A stretch of 7,037 nt of DNA from an uncultured Thermoleophilia bacterium (GCA_903912585.1 CAIWHY010000051.1:1-7037); one strand, 5' to 3'. Positions 1-6,070 are shown, numbered from the stretch's first letter. The notes: generated from the sequence alone by a model not told the origin. Numbers and translations are program-made.

Positions 1-430
1 GCGTGAACGGCGCTCCGGAGAAGCCGATCAGCGGCGTCTTGCCGTCGATCTCGTGGCGCACGAGGCGGATGGAGTCCATCACGTACTCGAGGTCCTGCGC
101 CGCGTCGATCGTGTGCACGCCCTCGAGGTCGCGGGCGTTGCGGACGGGCCTCTCTATCACGGGCCCGTCCTCCACCGTGAAGTGGAAGCCGATGCCCATG
201 GGCTCGAGCGGCAGGAGGATGTCGGCGAAGATGATCGCCGCGTCGAGCTCGAAGCGTTTCAGCGGCTGCAGCGTGACCTCGGCGGCGATATCGGGCCGCA
301 TGCACATCTCGACGAACGAGAGCTTCTCGCGGATGGCGCGGTACTCGGGCAGGTAGCGTCCCGCCTGGCGCATCAGCCAGACGGGCGTCGCGTCGACGGG
401 CTTGCGGGCGCAGGCATCGAGAAGGCGCAT
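1..430 (-). CDS. hemE: Uroporphyrinogen decarboxylase HemE, N-terminal part (gene continues past left edge)
   Basis: HemE decarboxylates the four acetate side chains of uroporphyrinogen III to give coproporphyrinogen III in cytoplasmic heme biosynthesis. The reverse strand gives 143 residues before the window edge. They carry the family signature PVWLMRQAGRYLPEYR (residues 16-31), then EVTLQPLKRF (51-60), FADIL (68-72) and PLIGFSGAPFT (133-143). Arg21 and Asp70 match the conserved substrate-binding Arg and catalytic Asp of the family. The C-terminal half, including the conserved Tyr, lies outside. The start at 430 is preferred because AGGGG lies 6 nt upstream; an ATG at 436 (two residues longer) is in frame but abuts the G-run. 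The gene is transcribed away from the Hdr operon, and a 122-nt gap holding a terminator-like hairpin separates it from the next gene upstream. HemE implies use of the protoporphyrin or coproporphyrin heme route, which argues for a bacterium. Confidence 0.95.
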   Translation of the reverse strand, partial: MRLLDACARKPVDATPVWLMRQAGRYLPEYRAIREKLSFVEMCMRPDIAAEVTLQPLKRFELDAAIIFADILLPLEPMGIGFHFTVEDGPVIERPVRNARDLEGVHTIDAAQDLEYVMDSIRLVRHEIDGKTPLIGFSGAPFT

Positions 431-496
431 CGTCATCCCCTGGTCGGGCGGTGGTCGTCCCCTCGGCGGCCGGCCAGGCCACTCCGCGGGCGCGTC

Positions 497-505
497 ATTG
501 TAGCA
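497..505 (-). promoter_or_regulatory. Possible extended -10 promoter for hemE
   Basis: Read on the minus strand this is TGCTACAAT: a TACAAT hexamer (5 of 6 matches to TATAAT) preceded by the TGn extension. No good -35 hexamer is seen at 16-18 nt, as expected if the extended -10 carries recognition. Transcription would begin near 490, giving a leader of about 55-60 nt for hemE. It sits directly downstream of the hairpin at 508-527, so hemE would have its own promoter just after the terminator of the small gene. A single short motif; moderate to low certainty. Confidence 0.35.
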
Positions 506-507
506 AA

Positions 508-527
508 CGGGAGCCCGGAGGCTCCCG
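508..527 (-). terminator. Hairpin, probable terminator of the small cysteine-rich gene
   Basis: A perfect 8-bp GC-rich stem (508-515 with 520-527) closes a 4-nt loop. On the minus strand it is followed by a short, imperfect T-run (TTTGCT). It lies 30 nt after the stop codon of the gene at 558-800 and upstream of hemE, the right place to end the small transcript. The T-tract is weak, so it may act as a partial terminator or a 3'-end stabiliser. Confidence 0.5.
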
Positions 528-557
528 CAGGACAGTCGGCGCGAAGCCGGTCGCGGC

Positions 558-800
558 TCACTCCGCCGGCCTGTACCCCTCGCCGAGTGCCGCCTTGCGG
601 CAGACGTGACACACGGTCAGGCGGGCGTCGCACGACTGCGGCGACACCATGTGGTAGCGGAGCGCGCGGGCGCTGAGCTGGGAGCCGCAGAGGGCGCACG
701 TCGTGCTGTCGATGGAGCGTACCGTCGCGTCACAGGACTGCAGGACAGGCGGGGCCTCGTCGGCAGCTGGTGCCTTCGGCAGTGGGTGGACTTGGCTCAT
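558..800 (-). CDS. Small cysteine-rich, probably zinc-binding protein of unknown function (80 aa)
   Basis: I do not recognise the family. The 80-residue product has a proline- and alanine-rich N-terminus (residues 1-20), likely disordered, then two CxxC knuckles: CALC (35-38) and CHVC (64-67). Further cysteines are Cys23 and Cys57. Two CxxC pairs about 26 residues apart are the usual layout of a zinc ribbon, so one bound zinc is likely; a redox or iron role is possible but less supported. The tail ends in ALGEGYRPAE. The start at 800 is chosen because GGGAGGA (804-810, reverse strand) precedes it by 3 nt. The open frame runs further upstream, but that part is arginine- and proline-rich, looks non-coding, and lacks a convincing ribosome site. 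No signal peptide or membrane segment is seen. It is divergent from the Hdr operon across a 463-bp gap and followed by a terminator-like hairpin, so it is probably a single-gene transcript. Its small size and position would also allow a regulatory role. Confidence 0.72.
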   Translation of the reverse strand: MSQVHPLPKAPAADEAPPVLQSCDATVRSIDSTTCALCGSQLSARALRYHMVSPQSCDARLTVCHVCRKAALGEGYRPAE

Positions 801-873
801 CGGTCCTCCCGTTGGCGAAGCGGCTTGCGGCTCCCCGGGCGGGGGCGCGGAGCCGAGTCGTGGTACCCATATA

Positions 874-894
874 AGTGCCCCGCTCGGGGGCTTT
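874..894. repeat. Inverted repeat upstream of the small gene
   Basis: GCCCC (877-881) pairs with GGGGC (887-891) around a 5-nt loop. Weaker outer pairs (874-875 with 893-894) are possible. It lies 74 nt upstream of the small gene's start, next to the minus-strand sequence TTATAT at 869-874, a poor -10 candidate. It could be an operator, an attenuator-like hairpin in the small gene's leader, or chance in GC-rich DNA. Confidence 0.3.
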
Positions 895-910
895 CGTAAC
901 GCCCACGGGG

Positions 911-949
911 GGAGCGCCGCCGCCTCGGAGGGCCTTCGGGCGGCGCTCC
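911..949. repeat. Strong 11-bp inverted repeat in the divergent region
   Basis: GGAGCGCCGCC (911-921) is perfectly complementary to 939-949, with a 17-nt loop. Such an 11-bp GC stem is very stable in RNA. On the plus strand it is followed by a pyrimidine-rich stretch (951-965) with only a broken T-run, and no plus-strand gene ends before it. A terminator role is therefore not well motivated. It may block read-through between divergent units, sit in the minus-strand leader, or serve as a protein-binding palindrome. Confidence 0.45.
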
Positions 950-971
950 GCTGCTTCTCGTTTCTCAACGC

Positions 972-996
972 CCGGGCGGAAACAGGCCCCGCCCGG
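972..996. repeat. 8-bp inverted repeat just upstream of the plus-strand -10 box
   Basis: CCGGGCGG (972-979) is the exact reverse complement of 989-996, with a 9-nt centre. It covers the -35 region and most of the spacer of the candidate promoter whose -10 is at 1002-1007. That placement would suit a repressor or activator operator for the Hdr operon. No regulator family can be named from the sequence. Confidence 0.4.
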
Positions 997-1007
997 TCCG
1001 GTATACT
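979..1007 (+). promoter_or_regulatory. Candidate sigma70-type promoter of the Hdr operon
   Basis: TATACT at 1002-1007 matches the -10 consensus at 5 of 6 positions and stands out in this GC-rich DNA. At a 17-nt spacing the upstream hexamer is GAAACA (979-984), only 3 of 6 matches, so activation or sigma-factor variation may be needed. The predicted start is near 1013-1015, which leaves a 5' leader of about 250 nt before the first operon gene at 1264. A promoter nearer the gene, within the AT-rich stretch at 1183-1250, is not excluded, but no well-spaced hexamer pair was found there. Confidence 0.42.
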
Positions 1008-1012
1008 ATCGC

Positions 1013-1250
1013 GCAATCGTGTGGCGATACGCACACAACGCGGCGCCACGGCATCCGGGATCCGCCACGCCGGCCTACGGGTCGGCGGCGTCTCCGAGAT
1101 TCGAAGACGATGGACCCTCGGCGGATTCATCAAGCTTGCAGGACGCGAGCCTGCGCCGGGGGCTCTCCTTATCCGCACCGGCAAATCCATAAGCCTTAGT
1201 GATTTGTAATAGAAGCCTTTTGCATTCAGAATAGACGGGTCTGAAGCTAC
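1013..1250 (+). ncRNA. Candidate structured 5' leader of the Hdr operon (no known riboswitch class recognised)
   Basis: Hand folding of the plus strand gives successive helices. First is a hairpin at 1019-1036 with one bulge and an AUA loop. Next is a 9-bp stem (1058-1066 with 1120-1128, one G-U) enclosing two hairpins. One of these is 1068-1075 with 1080-1087, eight pairs including one G-U, capped by a cUACGg tetraloop. The other is 1089-1093 with 1105-1109, plus three inner pairs. Further hairpins are 1138-1142 with 1150-1154, 1182-1187 with 1201-1206, and 1225-1230 with 1240-1245. The last ends 8 nt before the ribosome-binding purines at 1254-1262. The nested three-way junction and UNCG-type loop are more ordered than random GC-rich DNA would suggest. 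I see no core motif of the cobalamin, TPP, SAM, glycine, Moco or c-di-GMP classes. It could be a cis-regulatory leader or simply GC-driven pairing. Confidence 0.4.
1182..1206. repeat. AT-rich palindrome, operator-like
   Basis: CAAATC (1182-1187) and GATTTG (1201-1206) form perfect arms. Inner TAA (1190-1192) and TTA (1196-1198) add a second symmetric layer, giving a 25-bp imperfect dyad centred near 1194. It lies 58-82 bp before the first operon gene, in the most AT-rich DNA of the window. AAGCCTT occurs at 1191-1197 and again at 1213-1219, 22 bp apart (about two helical turns). This fits a dimeric regulator site; the alternative is an RNA hairpin in the leader. Confidence 0.35.
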
Positions 1251-1263
1251 CACGAGGGGGAGC

Positions 1264-2226
1264 ATGAACATCGTCTCCAAAACGCCCGACGTCCCGCGCG
1301 TGAACGGCGGCGTCCTGCTGTTCCGGAGCTGCCTTGTCTCGGCCGAGTACCCAGGCTCAGAGGCCGCCACCAAGTGGCTGTTCGACCGGTTCGACATCGA
1401 GTACACGGTCCACCCCGAGCAGACCTGCTGCACCGGCCTCGGCTACTACTCCGAACTCGTCCCCGTCGCCACCTCGGTCGCGCTCGCGGCACGCAACGCC
1501 TGCGTCGCCGTCGAGGACGGGCACCCGACGATGAGCTACATGTGCTCCACCTGCTACGCCATCAACAAGAAGGCGCGCAACATCCTCAGCGTCGACTCGT
1601 ACCGCGCCGACACCAACAAGGTGCTGGCCAAGGTCGGGCGCGAGTACACGGACGCGGTCGCCGACCAGATCCAGCACAGCCACACGATGGAGATCCTCTG
1701 GAGCGCCCACGAGAGCATCCCGGGGCTGATCCAGCGCCGCCTCGACGGCATCAAGGTCGCCACCCACCCCGCCTGCCACTACTGCAAGGTCTTCCCCGAC
1801 GAGGTGATGGGCGACGCCGAGAACTTCATGATCCCGGAGGACCTCCTCGAGGACACCGGCGTCATCAAGACCGGGCTCTACAACGAGAAGACGACCCACT
1901 GCGGCGCCGGCTTCCGCCAGCGCTTCGTGAACCCCGGCATCGCCGTCGCGGTGACGCGCGAGAAGCTCCGCCGCCTGGCGCAGGAGAAGGTCGACGTGTG
2001 CGTGCACATGTGCCCCAACTGCGCCATCCAGTTCGACCGCCACCACAGCATCATCGAGGCCAGTGCCCAGGAGCGGTACCCGTTCGTGCACCTGCACGTG
2101 CAGCAGCTCCTCGCCCTGGCCCTCGGCGCCGACCCCGACAAGGACTGCGGGCTCGGCTCGCACTCGCAGGACGTCGAGCCGCTGCTCGAGCGCATCGGCG
2201 CGCGGACGCCGGCGGTGACGCGATGA
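1264..2226 (+). CDS. hdrB: HdrB-like protein with two CCG domains (heterodisulfide reductase subunit B family)
   Basis: HdrB in methanogens reduces the CoM-S-S-CoB disulfide on two non-cubane [4Fe-4S] clusters; bacterial homologues act on other, mostly unknown partners. This 320-residue cytoplasmic protein has both CCG domains. In the first, Cys23, Cys55-Cys56 and Cys94/Cys97 follow the canonical C-x31-CC-x37-CxxC layout. In the second, Cys171, His212-Cys213 and Cys250/Cys253 fit the spacing, but His212 (codon 1897-1899) replaces the first Cys of the CC pair. Extra cysteines at 174 and 246 lie beside the motif and might compensate. Length is close to methanogen HdrB. The start is supported by GAGGGGGAG (1254-1262) directly upstream; the next in-frame ATG is at residue 90. 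The stop overlaps the next start by 4 nt (ATGA), so it is translationally coupled to the HdrA gene. Heterodisulfide is an unlikely substrate unless the host makes CoM and CoB. Family assignment is firm, substrate unknown. Confidence 0.92.
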   Translation: MNIVSKTPDVPRVNGGVLLFRSCLVSAEYPGSEAATKWLFDRFDIEYTVHPEQTCCTGLGYYSELVPVATSVALAARNACVAVEDGHPTMSYMCSTCYAINKKARNILSVDSYRADTNKVLAKVGREYTDAVADQIQHSHTMEILWSAHESIPGLIQRRLDGIKVATHPACHYCKVFPDEVMGDAENFMIPEDLLEDTGVIKTGLYNEKTTHCGAGFRQRFVNPGIAVAVTREKLRRLAQEKVDVCVHMCPNCAIQFDRHHSIIEASAQERYPFVHLHVQQLLALALGADPDKDCGLGSHSQDVEPLLERIGARTPAVTR

Positions 2227-5200
2227 GGGCCGGCGTCTTCCTCTGCCAGTGCGGCGGCAACATCTCGGGCGTCCTCGACCTCGACGACCTCGCCGCCCAC
2301 GTGCGCCCGATGGACGGTGTCACCACGGTCGCCATCAACCAGTTCATGTGCGGCACCGAGGGTCACCAGATGATCAGCGAAGCCGTGGAAGACCGTGGCC
2401 TCGACCACCTGATCGTCGCCAGCTGCTCGCCGCGCTTCCAGGGCCCCACCTTCGAACGCATCGCGCGCGAGCTGCGCCTCGGCGAGAACGCGGTGGCCTT
2501 CGCCAACCTGCGCGAGGGCTGCAGCTTCATCCACAAGGACCAGCCCGAGCTCGCCCAGGAGAAGGCCAAGAAGATCCTCGCCGGAGCGATCGCGCGCGCC
2601 CAGCACCAGAGCGACCTGCCGCGCCAGCGCACGTTCCTGCACCGCTCGGCGGTGGTGGTCGGCGGCGGCATCGCCGGCATGACCGCCGCCGAGGAGCTCG
2701 CCGCCTCCGGCATCGAGGTCCACATGGTGGAGCGCCAGCCGAGCATCGGCGGCTACATGGCCCGGCTCAGCAAGACCTTCCCGACCGAAGACTGCGCCAT
2801 GTGCTCGCTGGCGCCGCGCCTCACGAGCACCGCCCTCGAAGGCCGCGTGCACGTGCACACGCTCACCGAGGTCGACGAGATCAGCGGTCCTCCCGGCGAG
2901 TTCAGCGTCAAGCTGCGCCACAGGCCGCGTTACGTGAGCGAGGCCTGCGTGGGCTGCGGCGAGTGCGTGCCGGTCTGCCCGGTCAAGCTCCCCAACGACT
3001 TCGACTTCGGCGTGAGCGAGCGCAAGGCGATCGACCGCCAGTTCGCCAACGCCGTGCCGAGCACGTTCGCGATCGAGAAGAAGGGCTGGAGCCCGTGCAA
3101 GAGCGCCTGCGCCGTGCACACCTCCGCGCAGGGCTACGTGGCGCTCGTCGCCGCCGGCCGCTTCGAGGAGGCCTACCGCGTCGCCAGCGAGCCCAACCCG
3201 TTCGGCAGCGTCTGCGGCCGCATCTGCACGCACCTCTGCGAGACCGCCTGTGCGCGCGGCAAGGTCGACGACCCGATCGCCATCGCAAGCCTCAAGCGCT
3301 TCGTCGCCGACACCGTCGGCCCGACCGTGCCGGTGCAGCCGGCGCCGATCGTCCACGAGGAACGAGTGGCGATCGTCGGCGCCGGCCCCGCCGGCATCAC
3401 CTGCGCCCGCGACCTGGCCGACCTCGGCTACCGGGTCACCGTGTTCGAGGCCCAGCAGGTCGCCGGCGGCATGCTGCGCACCGGCATCCCCGACTACCGC
3501 TTGCCGCACGACGTGATCCAGCGCGAGGTCGACCAGGTGCTGGCCAAGGGCATCGAGCTCAAGCTCGGCCGCCGCGCCGGTACGGACTTCACCGTCGACG
3601 GCCTGCTCGAAGACGGCTACCAGGCCGTCTACCTGGCGACCGGCCTGCAGAAGAGCGCCGAGGCGCCGCTCCCGGGCGACGACCTGGGCGGCGTCACGCG
3701 CGCCGTCGAGCTCCTCCGGGAGCTCAACCTCGGCGGCACGCCGATCGTCGGCAGCAAGGTCGTCGTGATCGGCGGCGGCGACGTGGCGCTCGACGCCGCG
3801 CGCTCCGCCATCCGCCTGCAGAAGCAGGCCGGCAAGGAGCCGGACGTGACGCTCGTCTACCGGCGTTCCAAGGTCGAGATGCCGGCCAACGTCACCGAGG
3901 TCGAGGAAGGACGCGAGGAAGGCCTCACGGTCGAGTTCCTCGTGCAGCCGCTCGCCATCGAAGGCAAGGGCAGCAAGGTCGCCTCCATCAAGCTGCAGCG
4001 CTGCGCGCTCGGCGAGCCGGACGAGTCCGGCCGGCGCCAGCCGGTCGCCGTCGCCGGCTCGGAGTTCGAGCTCGTGGCCGACACCATCGTCTTCGCCGTC
4101 GGCCAGGCGCTCGTCGACGACTTCGCGCAGGGCTGCGACGGCCTAGAGCTCGAGGCCGGCCAGATCTGCGTCGACCGCGACACCATGATGACGACCCGCG
4201 AGGGCGTCTTCGCCGGCGGAGACGCCGCGGCCATGGGCTTCTACACGGCGATCGAGGCCGTGGCGGCCGGCCGCAGGGGCGCCGCCTCGATCCACAACTT
4301 CCTGCGCGGGCAGCGCCTGCTGCCGGTATGGGACGACGAGCGCGAGGTCGCCCGGCCGACGGAGGAGGAGCTGGCCGCCATCGCCATCGGCCAGCGCGTG
4401 CCGATGCAGATGGTCGACGGCCTCCAGCGCCGCGGCGACTGGCGCGAGGTCAGCGACGGCTACACGGCCGAGCAGGCCGTCGCCGAGGCCGAGCGCTGCC
4501 TCAACTGCGCCGTGTGCAGCGAGTGCGACAGCTGCGTGCGCGCCTGCCCGAGCGGCGCCATCGACTGGGACCAGGCCGAGACCATCGAGGGCATCACCGT
4601 CGGCGCCGTGATCATCGCCACCGGCCACCAGGAGTTCGACGCGCGCCGCAAGCGCTCGCTGGGCTACGGCCGCTACGACAACGTGATGACGCAGAGCCAG
4701 CTGGCGCGGTTGCTGGCTGCCGCCGGCCCTACCGCCGGCGAGCTCGAGCGCCCGTCCGACAAGGGCGTGCCCAAGAACGTCCTCATGCTGCAGTGCGTCG
4801 GCTCGCGCGACTGCCAGTCCTCCGGCAACGAGCACTGCTCGGCCGTCTGCTGCCTGTTCGCCACGCTGCACAGCTCGCTCATCAAGCAGCACTACCCGGA
4901 CACCGAGGTCACCATCGGCTATACCGACCTGCGCGCCCCCGGCAAGGCGCACGAGGAGTACTACAAGCTCGTGCAGTCGCGCGGCGTGCGCTACGTGCGC
5001 GGCCGCGTCAGCGAGATCATCGAAGAGCCCGACAAGAGCCTGCGCGTGCGCCTCGAGGACACGCTCACGGGGCGCAAGAGCGAGGAGCTCTTCGACCTCG
5101 TCGTGCTCTCGGCCGGCCTCGAGGCGAGCGAGGGCACCAAGGACATCGCCCACGTCGCCGGCCTGCAGACCGCGTCCGCCGGCTTCATCAAGGAGTACCA

Positions 5201-5579
5201 CCCCAAGCTGGCGCCGGTCGACACGCAGCGCACCGGCATGTTCGTGGCCGGCACGGCGCAGGGGCCCAAGAACATCCCCGACTCGATCGCCCAGGCCAAG
5301 GCGGCGGCGGCCCGTGCCATCGGCATGCTCAGCACGGGCTTCGTGCTCACGCCGGCGCAGGTCGCGGCGAGCGACCCCGACGTGTGCATCGCCTGCGGGG
5401 TCTGCGAGACGGTCTGCCCGCAGGGCGCCGTGGCCGTGACCACCGGCGCCGACGCGCACTCGGTGGTCGACCCCAACATCTGCCGCGGCTGCGGCATCTG
5501 CAACGCCGAGTGCCCCACGGGAGCCATCCAGCTCGGCGGCTTCAGCGACGAAGAAGTGCTGGCGGAGGCGACGGTCTGA
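2223..5579 (+). CDS. hdrA: HdrA-type flavoprotein with embedded GltD/NfnB-like NAD(P)H oxidoreductase module (1118 aa)
   Basis: HdrA carries the FAD that splits electron pairs in Hdr complexes. Order of parts: N-terminal [4Fe-4S] domain with Cys8/Cys10, Cys43, Cys68 and Cys100 (LREGCSFIH); FAD Rossmann GGGIAG (147-152); FPTEDCAMC (186-194); first ferredoxin cluster Cys242/245/248/252. A GltD-like block follows at about 288-762: cysteines 292, 296, 331, 335, 339 and 343, FAD fold GAGPAG (386-391), NAD(P)H fold GGGDVA (517-522), YRRSKVEMPA (546-555) and GVFAGGDAAA (661-670). HdrA then resumes with Cys765/768/771/775, LQCVGSRD (856-863) and HCSAVCC (871-877). Two C-terminal clusters follow (1055/1058/1061/1065 and 1087/1090/1093/1097). 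Without the insert it is about 640 residues, a normal HdrA. The paired arginines after the second Rossmann fold suggest NADPH over NADH (inference). The start overlaps hdrB by 4 nt with GGTGA at 2214-2218; the stop overlaps mvhD by 1 nt. Probable role: NAD(P)H-linked flavin-based electron bifurcation or confurcation. Confidence 0.93.
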   Translation: MRAGVFLCQCGGNISGVLDLDDLAAHVRPMDGVTTVAINQFMCGTEGHQMISEAVEDRGLDHLIVASCSPRFQGPTFERIARELRLGENAVAFANLREGCSFIHKDQPELAQEKAKKILAGAIARAQHQSDLPRQRTFLHRSAVVVGGGIAGMTAAEELAASGIEVHMVERQPSIGGYMARLSKTFPTEDCAMCSLAPRLTSTALEGRVHVHTLTEVDEISGPPGEFSVKLRHRPRYVSEACVGCGECVPVCPVKLPNDFDFGVSERKAIDRQFANAVPSTFAIEKKGWSPCKSACAVHTSAQGYVALVAAGRFEEAYRVASEPNPFGSVCGRICTHLCETACARGKVDDPIAIASLKRFVADTVGPTVPVQPAPIVHEERVAIVGAGPAGITCARDLADLGYRVTVFEAQQVAGGMLRTGIPDYRLPHDVIQREVDQVLAKGIELKLGRRAGTDFTVDGLLEDGYQAVYLATGLQKSAEAPLPGDDLGGVTRAVELLRELNLGGTPIVGSKVVVIGGGDVALDAARSAIRLQKQAGKEPDVTLVYRRSKVEMPANVTEVEEGREEGLTVEFLVQPLAIEGKGSKVASIKLQRCALGEPDESGRRQPVAVAGSEFELVADTIVFAVGQALVDDFAQGCDGLELEAGQICVDRDTMMTTREGVFAGGDAAAMGFYTAIEAVAAGRRGAASIHNFLRGQRLLPVWDDEREVARPTEEELAAIAIGQRVPMQMVDGLQRRGDWREVSDGYTAEQAVAEAERCLNCAVCSECDSCVRACPSGAIDWDQAETIEGITVGAVIIATGHQEFDARRKRSLGYGRYDNVMTQSQLARLLAAAGPTAGELERPSDKGVPKNVLMLQCVGSRDCQSSGNEHCSAVCCLFATLHSSLIKQHYPDTEVTIGYTDLRAPGKAHEEYYKLVQSRGVRYVRGRVSEIIEEPDKSLRVRLEDTLTGRKSEELFDLVVLSAGLEASEGTKDIAHVAGLQTASAGFIKEYHPKLAPVDTQRTGMFVAGTAQGPKNIPDSIAQAKAAAARAIGMLSTGFVLTPAQVAASDPDVCIACGVCETVCPQGAVAVTTGADAHSVVDPNICRGCGICNAECPTGAIQLGGFSDEEVLAEATV

Positions 5580-6070
5580 TGGCCGCCGCTCCTGCCGCTT
5601 CGGCGGCCGGCCGCGAGACGGGCGTCGGCCAGCCGGCCGTCGCCGGCCGCAGCGTCGTCGCCTTCTGCTGCCGCGAGTGCGCCTACGCGGCCGCCGACGC
5701 GAGCGCCAACGCGCGCACGTCGCTGCCGCCGACCGTGCGCCTCGTGCTGATGCCCTGCACCGGCCGCGTCAGCCCGCTGCACCTGCTGAGCGCGCTGGCC
5801 GAGGGCGCCGACGGCGTCATGGTCGCCGGCTGCCTCGAGGGCCAGTGCCACTACCGCGAGGGCAACTTCAACGCCATCGACCGCGTCGCGTTTGTGCAGC
5901 GCCTGCTCAAGAGCGTGGGCGTCGCGCCCGAGCGCTGCCGCATGTTCACGATGAGCGCCGGCGAGCCGCCCAAGTTCGTCGCCGCCGTCAAAGAGATGGA
6001 CCGCGTGATCGGCGGCCTGCCGCCGCTGGAGCGTTCCGCCGTACCGGCAGTCGCGAGGGGGGCCGCCTGA
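5579..6070 (+). CDS. mvhD: MvhD-like [2Fe-2S] electron-transfer protein
   Basis: MvhD carries a [2Fe-2S] cluster and passes electrons from a partner enzyme (hydrogenase, formate dehydrogenase or similar) to HdrA. The 163-residue product has the family core: FCCRECAYAAAD (29-40), MPCTGRV (58-64), GADGVMVAGC (76-85), LEGQCHYREGN (86-96) and a C-terminal MSAGEPPKF (125-133). Candidate ligands are Cys31/Cys34, Cys60, Cys85 and Cys90; the family's usual His after GC is Leu86 here, while Cys90-His91-Tyr92 is kept. There is no in-frame TGA, so no selenocysteine as reported in some MvhD-like proteins such as BamF. Residues 1-25 are an Ala/Gly-rich extension, probably disordered. The start overlaps the hdrA stop (TGATG), with GGAGG at 5564-5568. 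No hydrogenase or formate dehydrogenase lies in the window, so its donor may be the embedded NAD(P)H module, the second HdrA, or a gene beyond the right edge. Confidence 0.92.
   Translation: MAAAPAASAAGRETGVGQPAVAGRSVVAFCCRECAYAAADASANARTSLPPTVRLVLMPCTGRVSPLHLLSALAEGADGVMVAGCLEGQCHYREGNFNAIDRVAFVQRLLKSVGVAPERCRMFTMSAGEPPKFVAAVKEMDRVIGGLPPLERSAVPAVARGAA

Larger units (their letters stand above)
801..1263. other. Divergent intergenic region between the small gene and the Hdr operon
   Basis: No convincing gene lies here; open frames on both strands have arginine- and proline-rich translations typical of GC-rich non-coding DNA. The left part (874-996) holds three GC-rich inverted repeats in a row. 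A sigma70-like -10 box follows at 1002-1007, then a region that can fold into many hairpins on the plus strand. From about 1183 to 1250 the base composition turns clearly AT-rich, unlike the rest of the window, as is common in regulatory DNA. Divergent promoters for the small gene and the operon must lie in or near this stretch. Confidence 0.8.

Noticed and set aside
53..676. Plus-strand open frame over hemE and the small gene
   Set aside because: It is antisense to a clear HemE sequence and has no recognisable motif.
1094..1110. tRNA-like TTCGA loop
   Set aside because: The flanking bases do not form a T-arm, and no acceptor or anticodon arm can be built around it.
703..1209. Plus-strand open frame in the intergenic region (168 codons)
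   Set aside because: It is antisense to the small gene at its start, has no ribosome site or motif, and has the composition of chance GC-rich frames.
1013..1263. Known riboswitch (cobalamin, TPP, SAM, glycine, Moco, c-di-GMP)
   Set aside because: None of the conserved core strings of these classes was found by eye; reported only as an unassigned structured leader.
801..1433. N-terminal extension of the small cysteine-rich gene
   Set aside because: The extension runs into hdrB, looks non-coding (Arg/Pro-rich), and a good ribosome site marks the ATG at 800.
1374..2222. Upstream extension of the hdrA reading frame
   Set aside because: The extension overlaps hdrB entirely and is Arg/Pro-rich; HdrA homology begins at the ATG at 2223, which overlaps the hdrB stop in the usual coupled way.
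1878..3509. Long minus-strand open frame (543 codons) across hdrB and hdrA
   Set aside because: Translation is Ala/Val/Gly/Asp-rich with no motif and lies opposite strongly conserved HdrB/HdrA sequence; it mirrors the codon pattern of GC-rich genes.
2249..6070. Very long plus-strand open frame (1273 codons) in another frame
   Set aside because: Arg/Pro/Gly-rich translation without motifs except where it joins the true mvhD frame at its end; the conserved proteins are in the other frames.
5579..6070. Selenocysteine in the MvhD-like protein, as known for some homologues
   Set aside because: There is no in-frame TGA before the stop; the expected positions are Cys codons.
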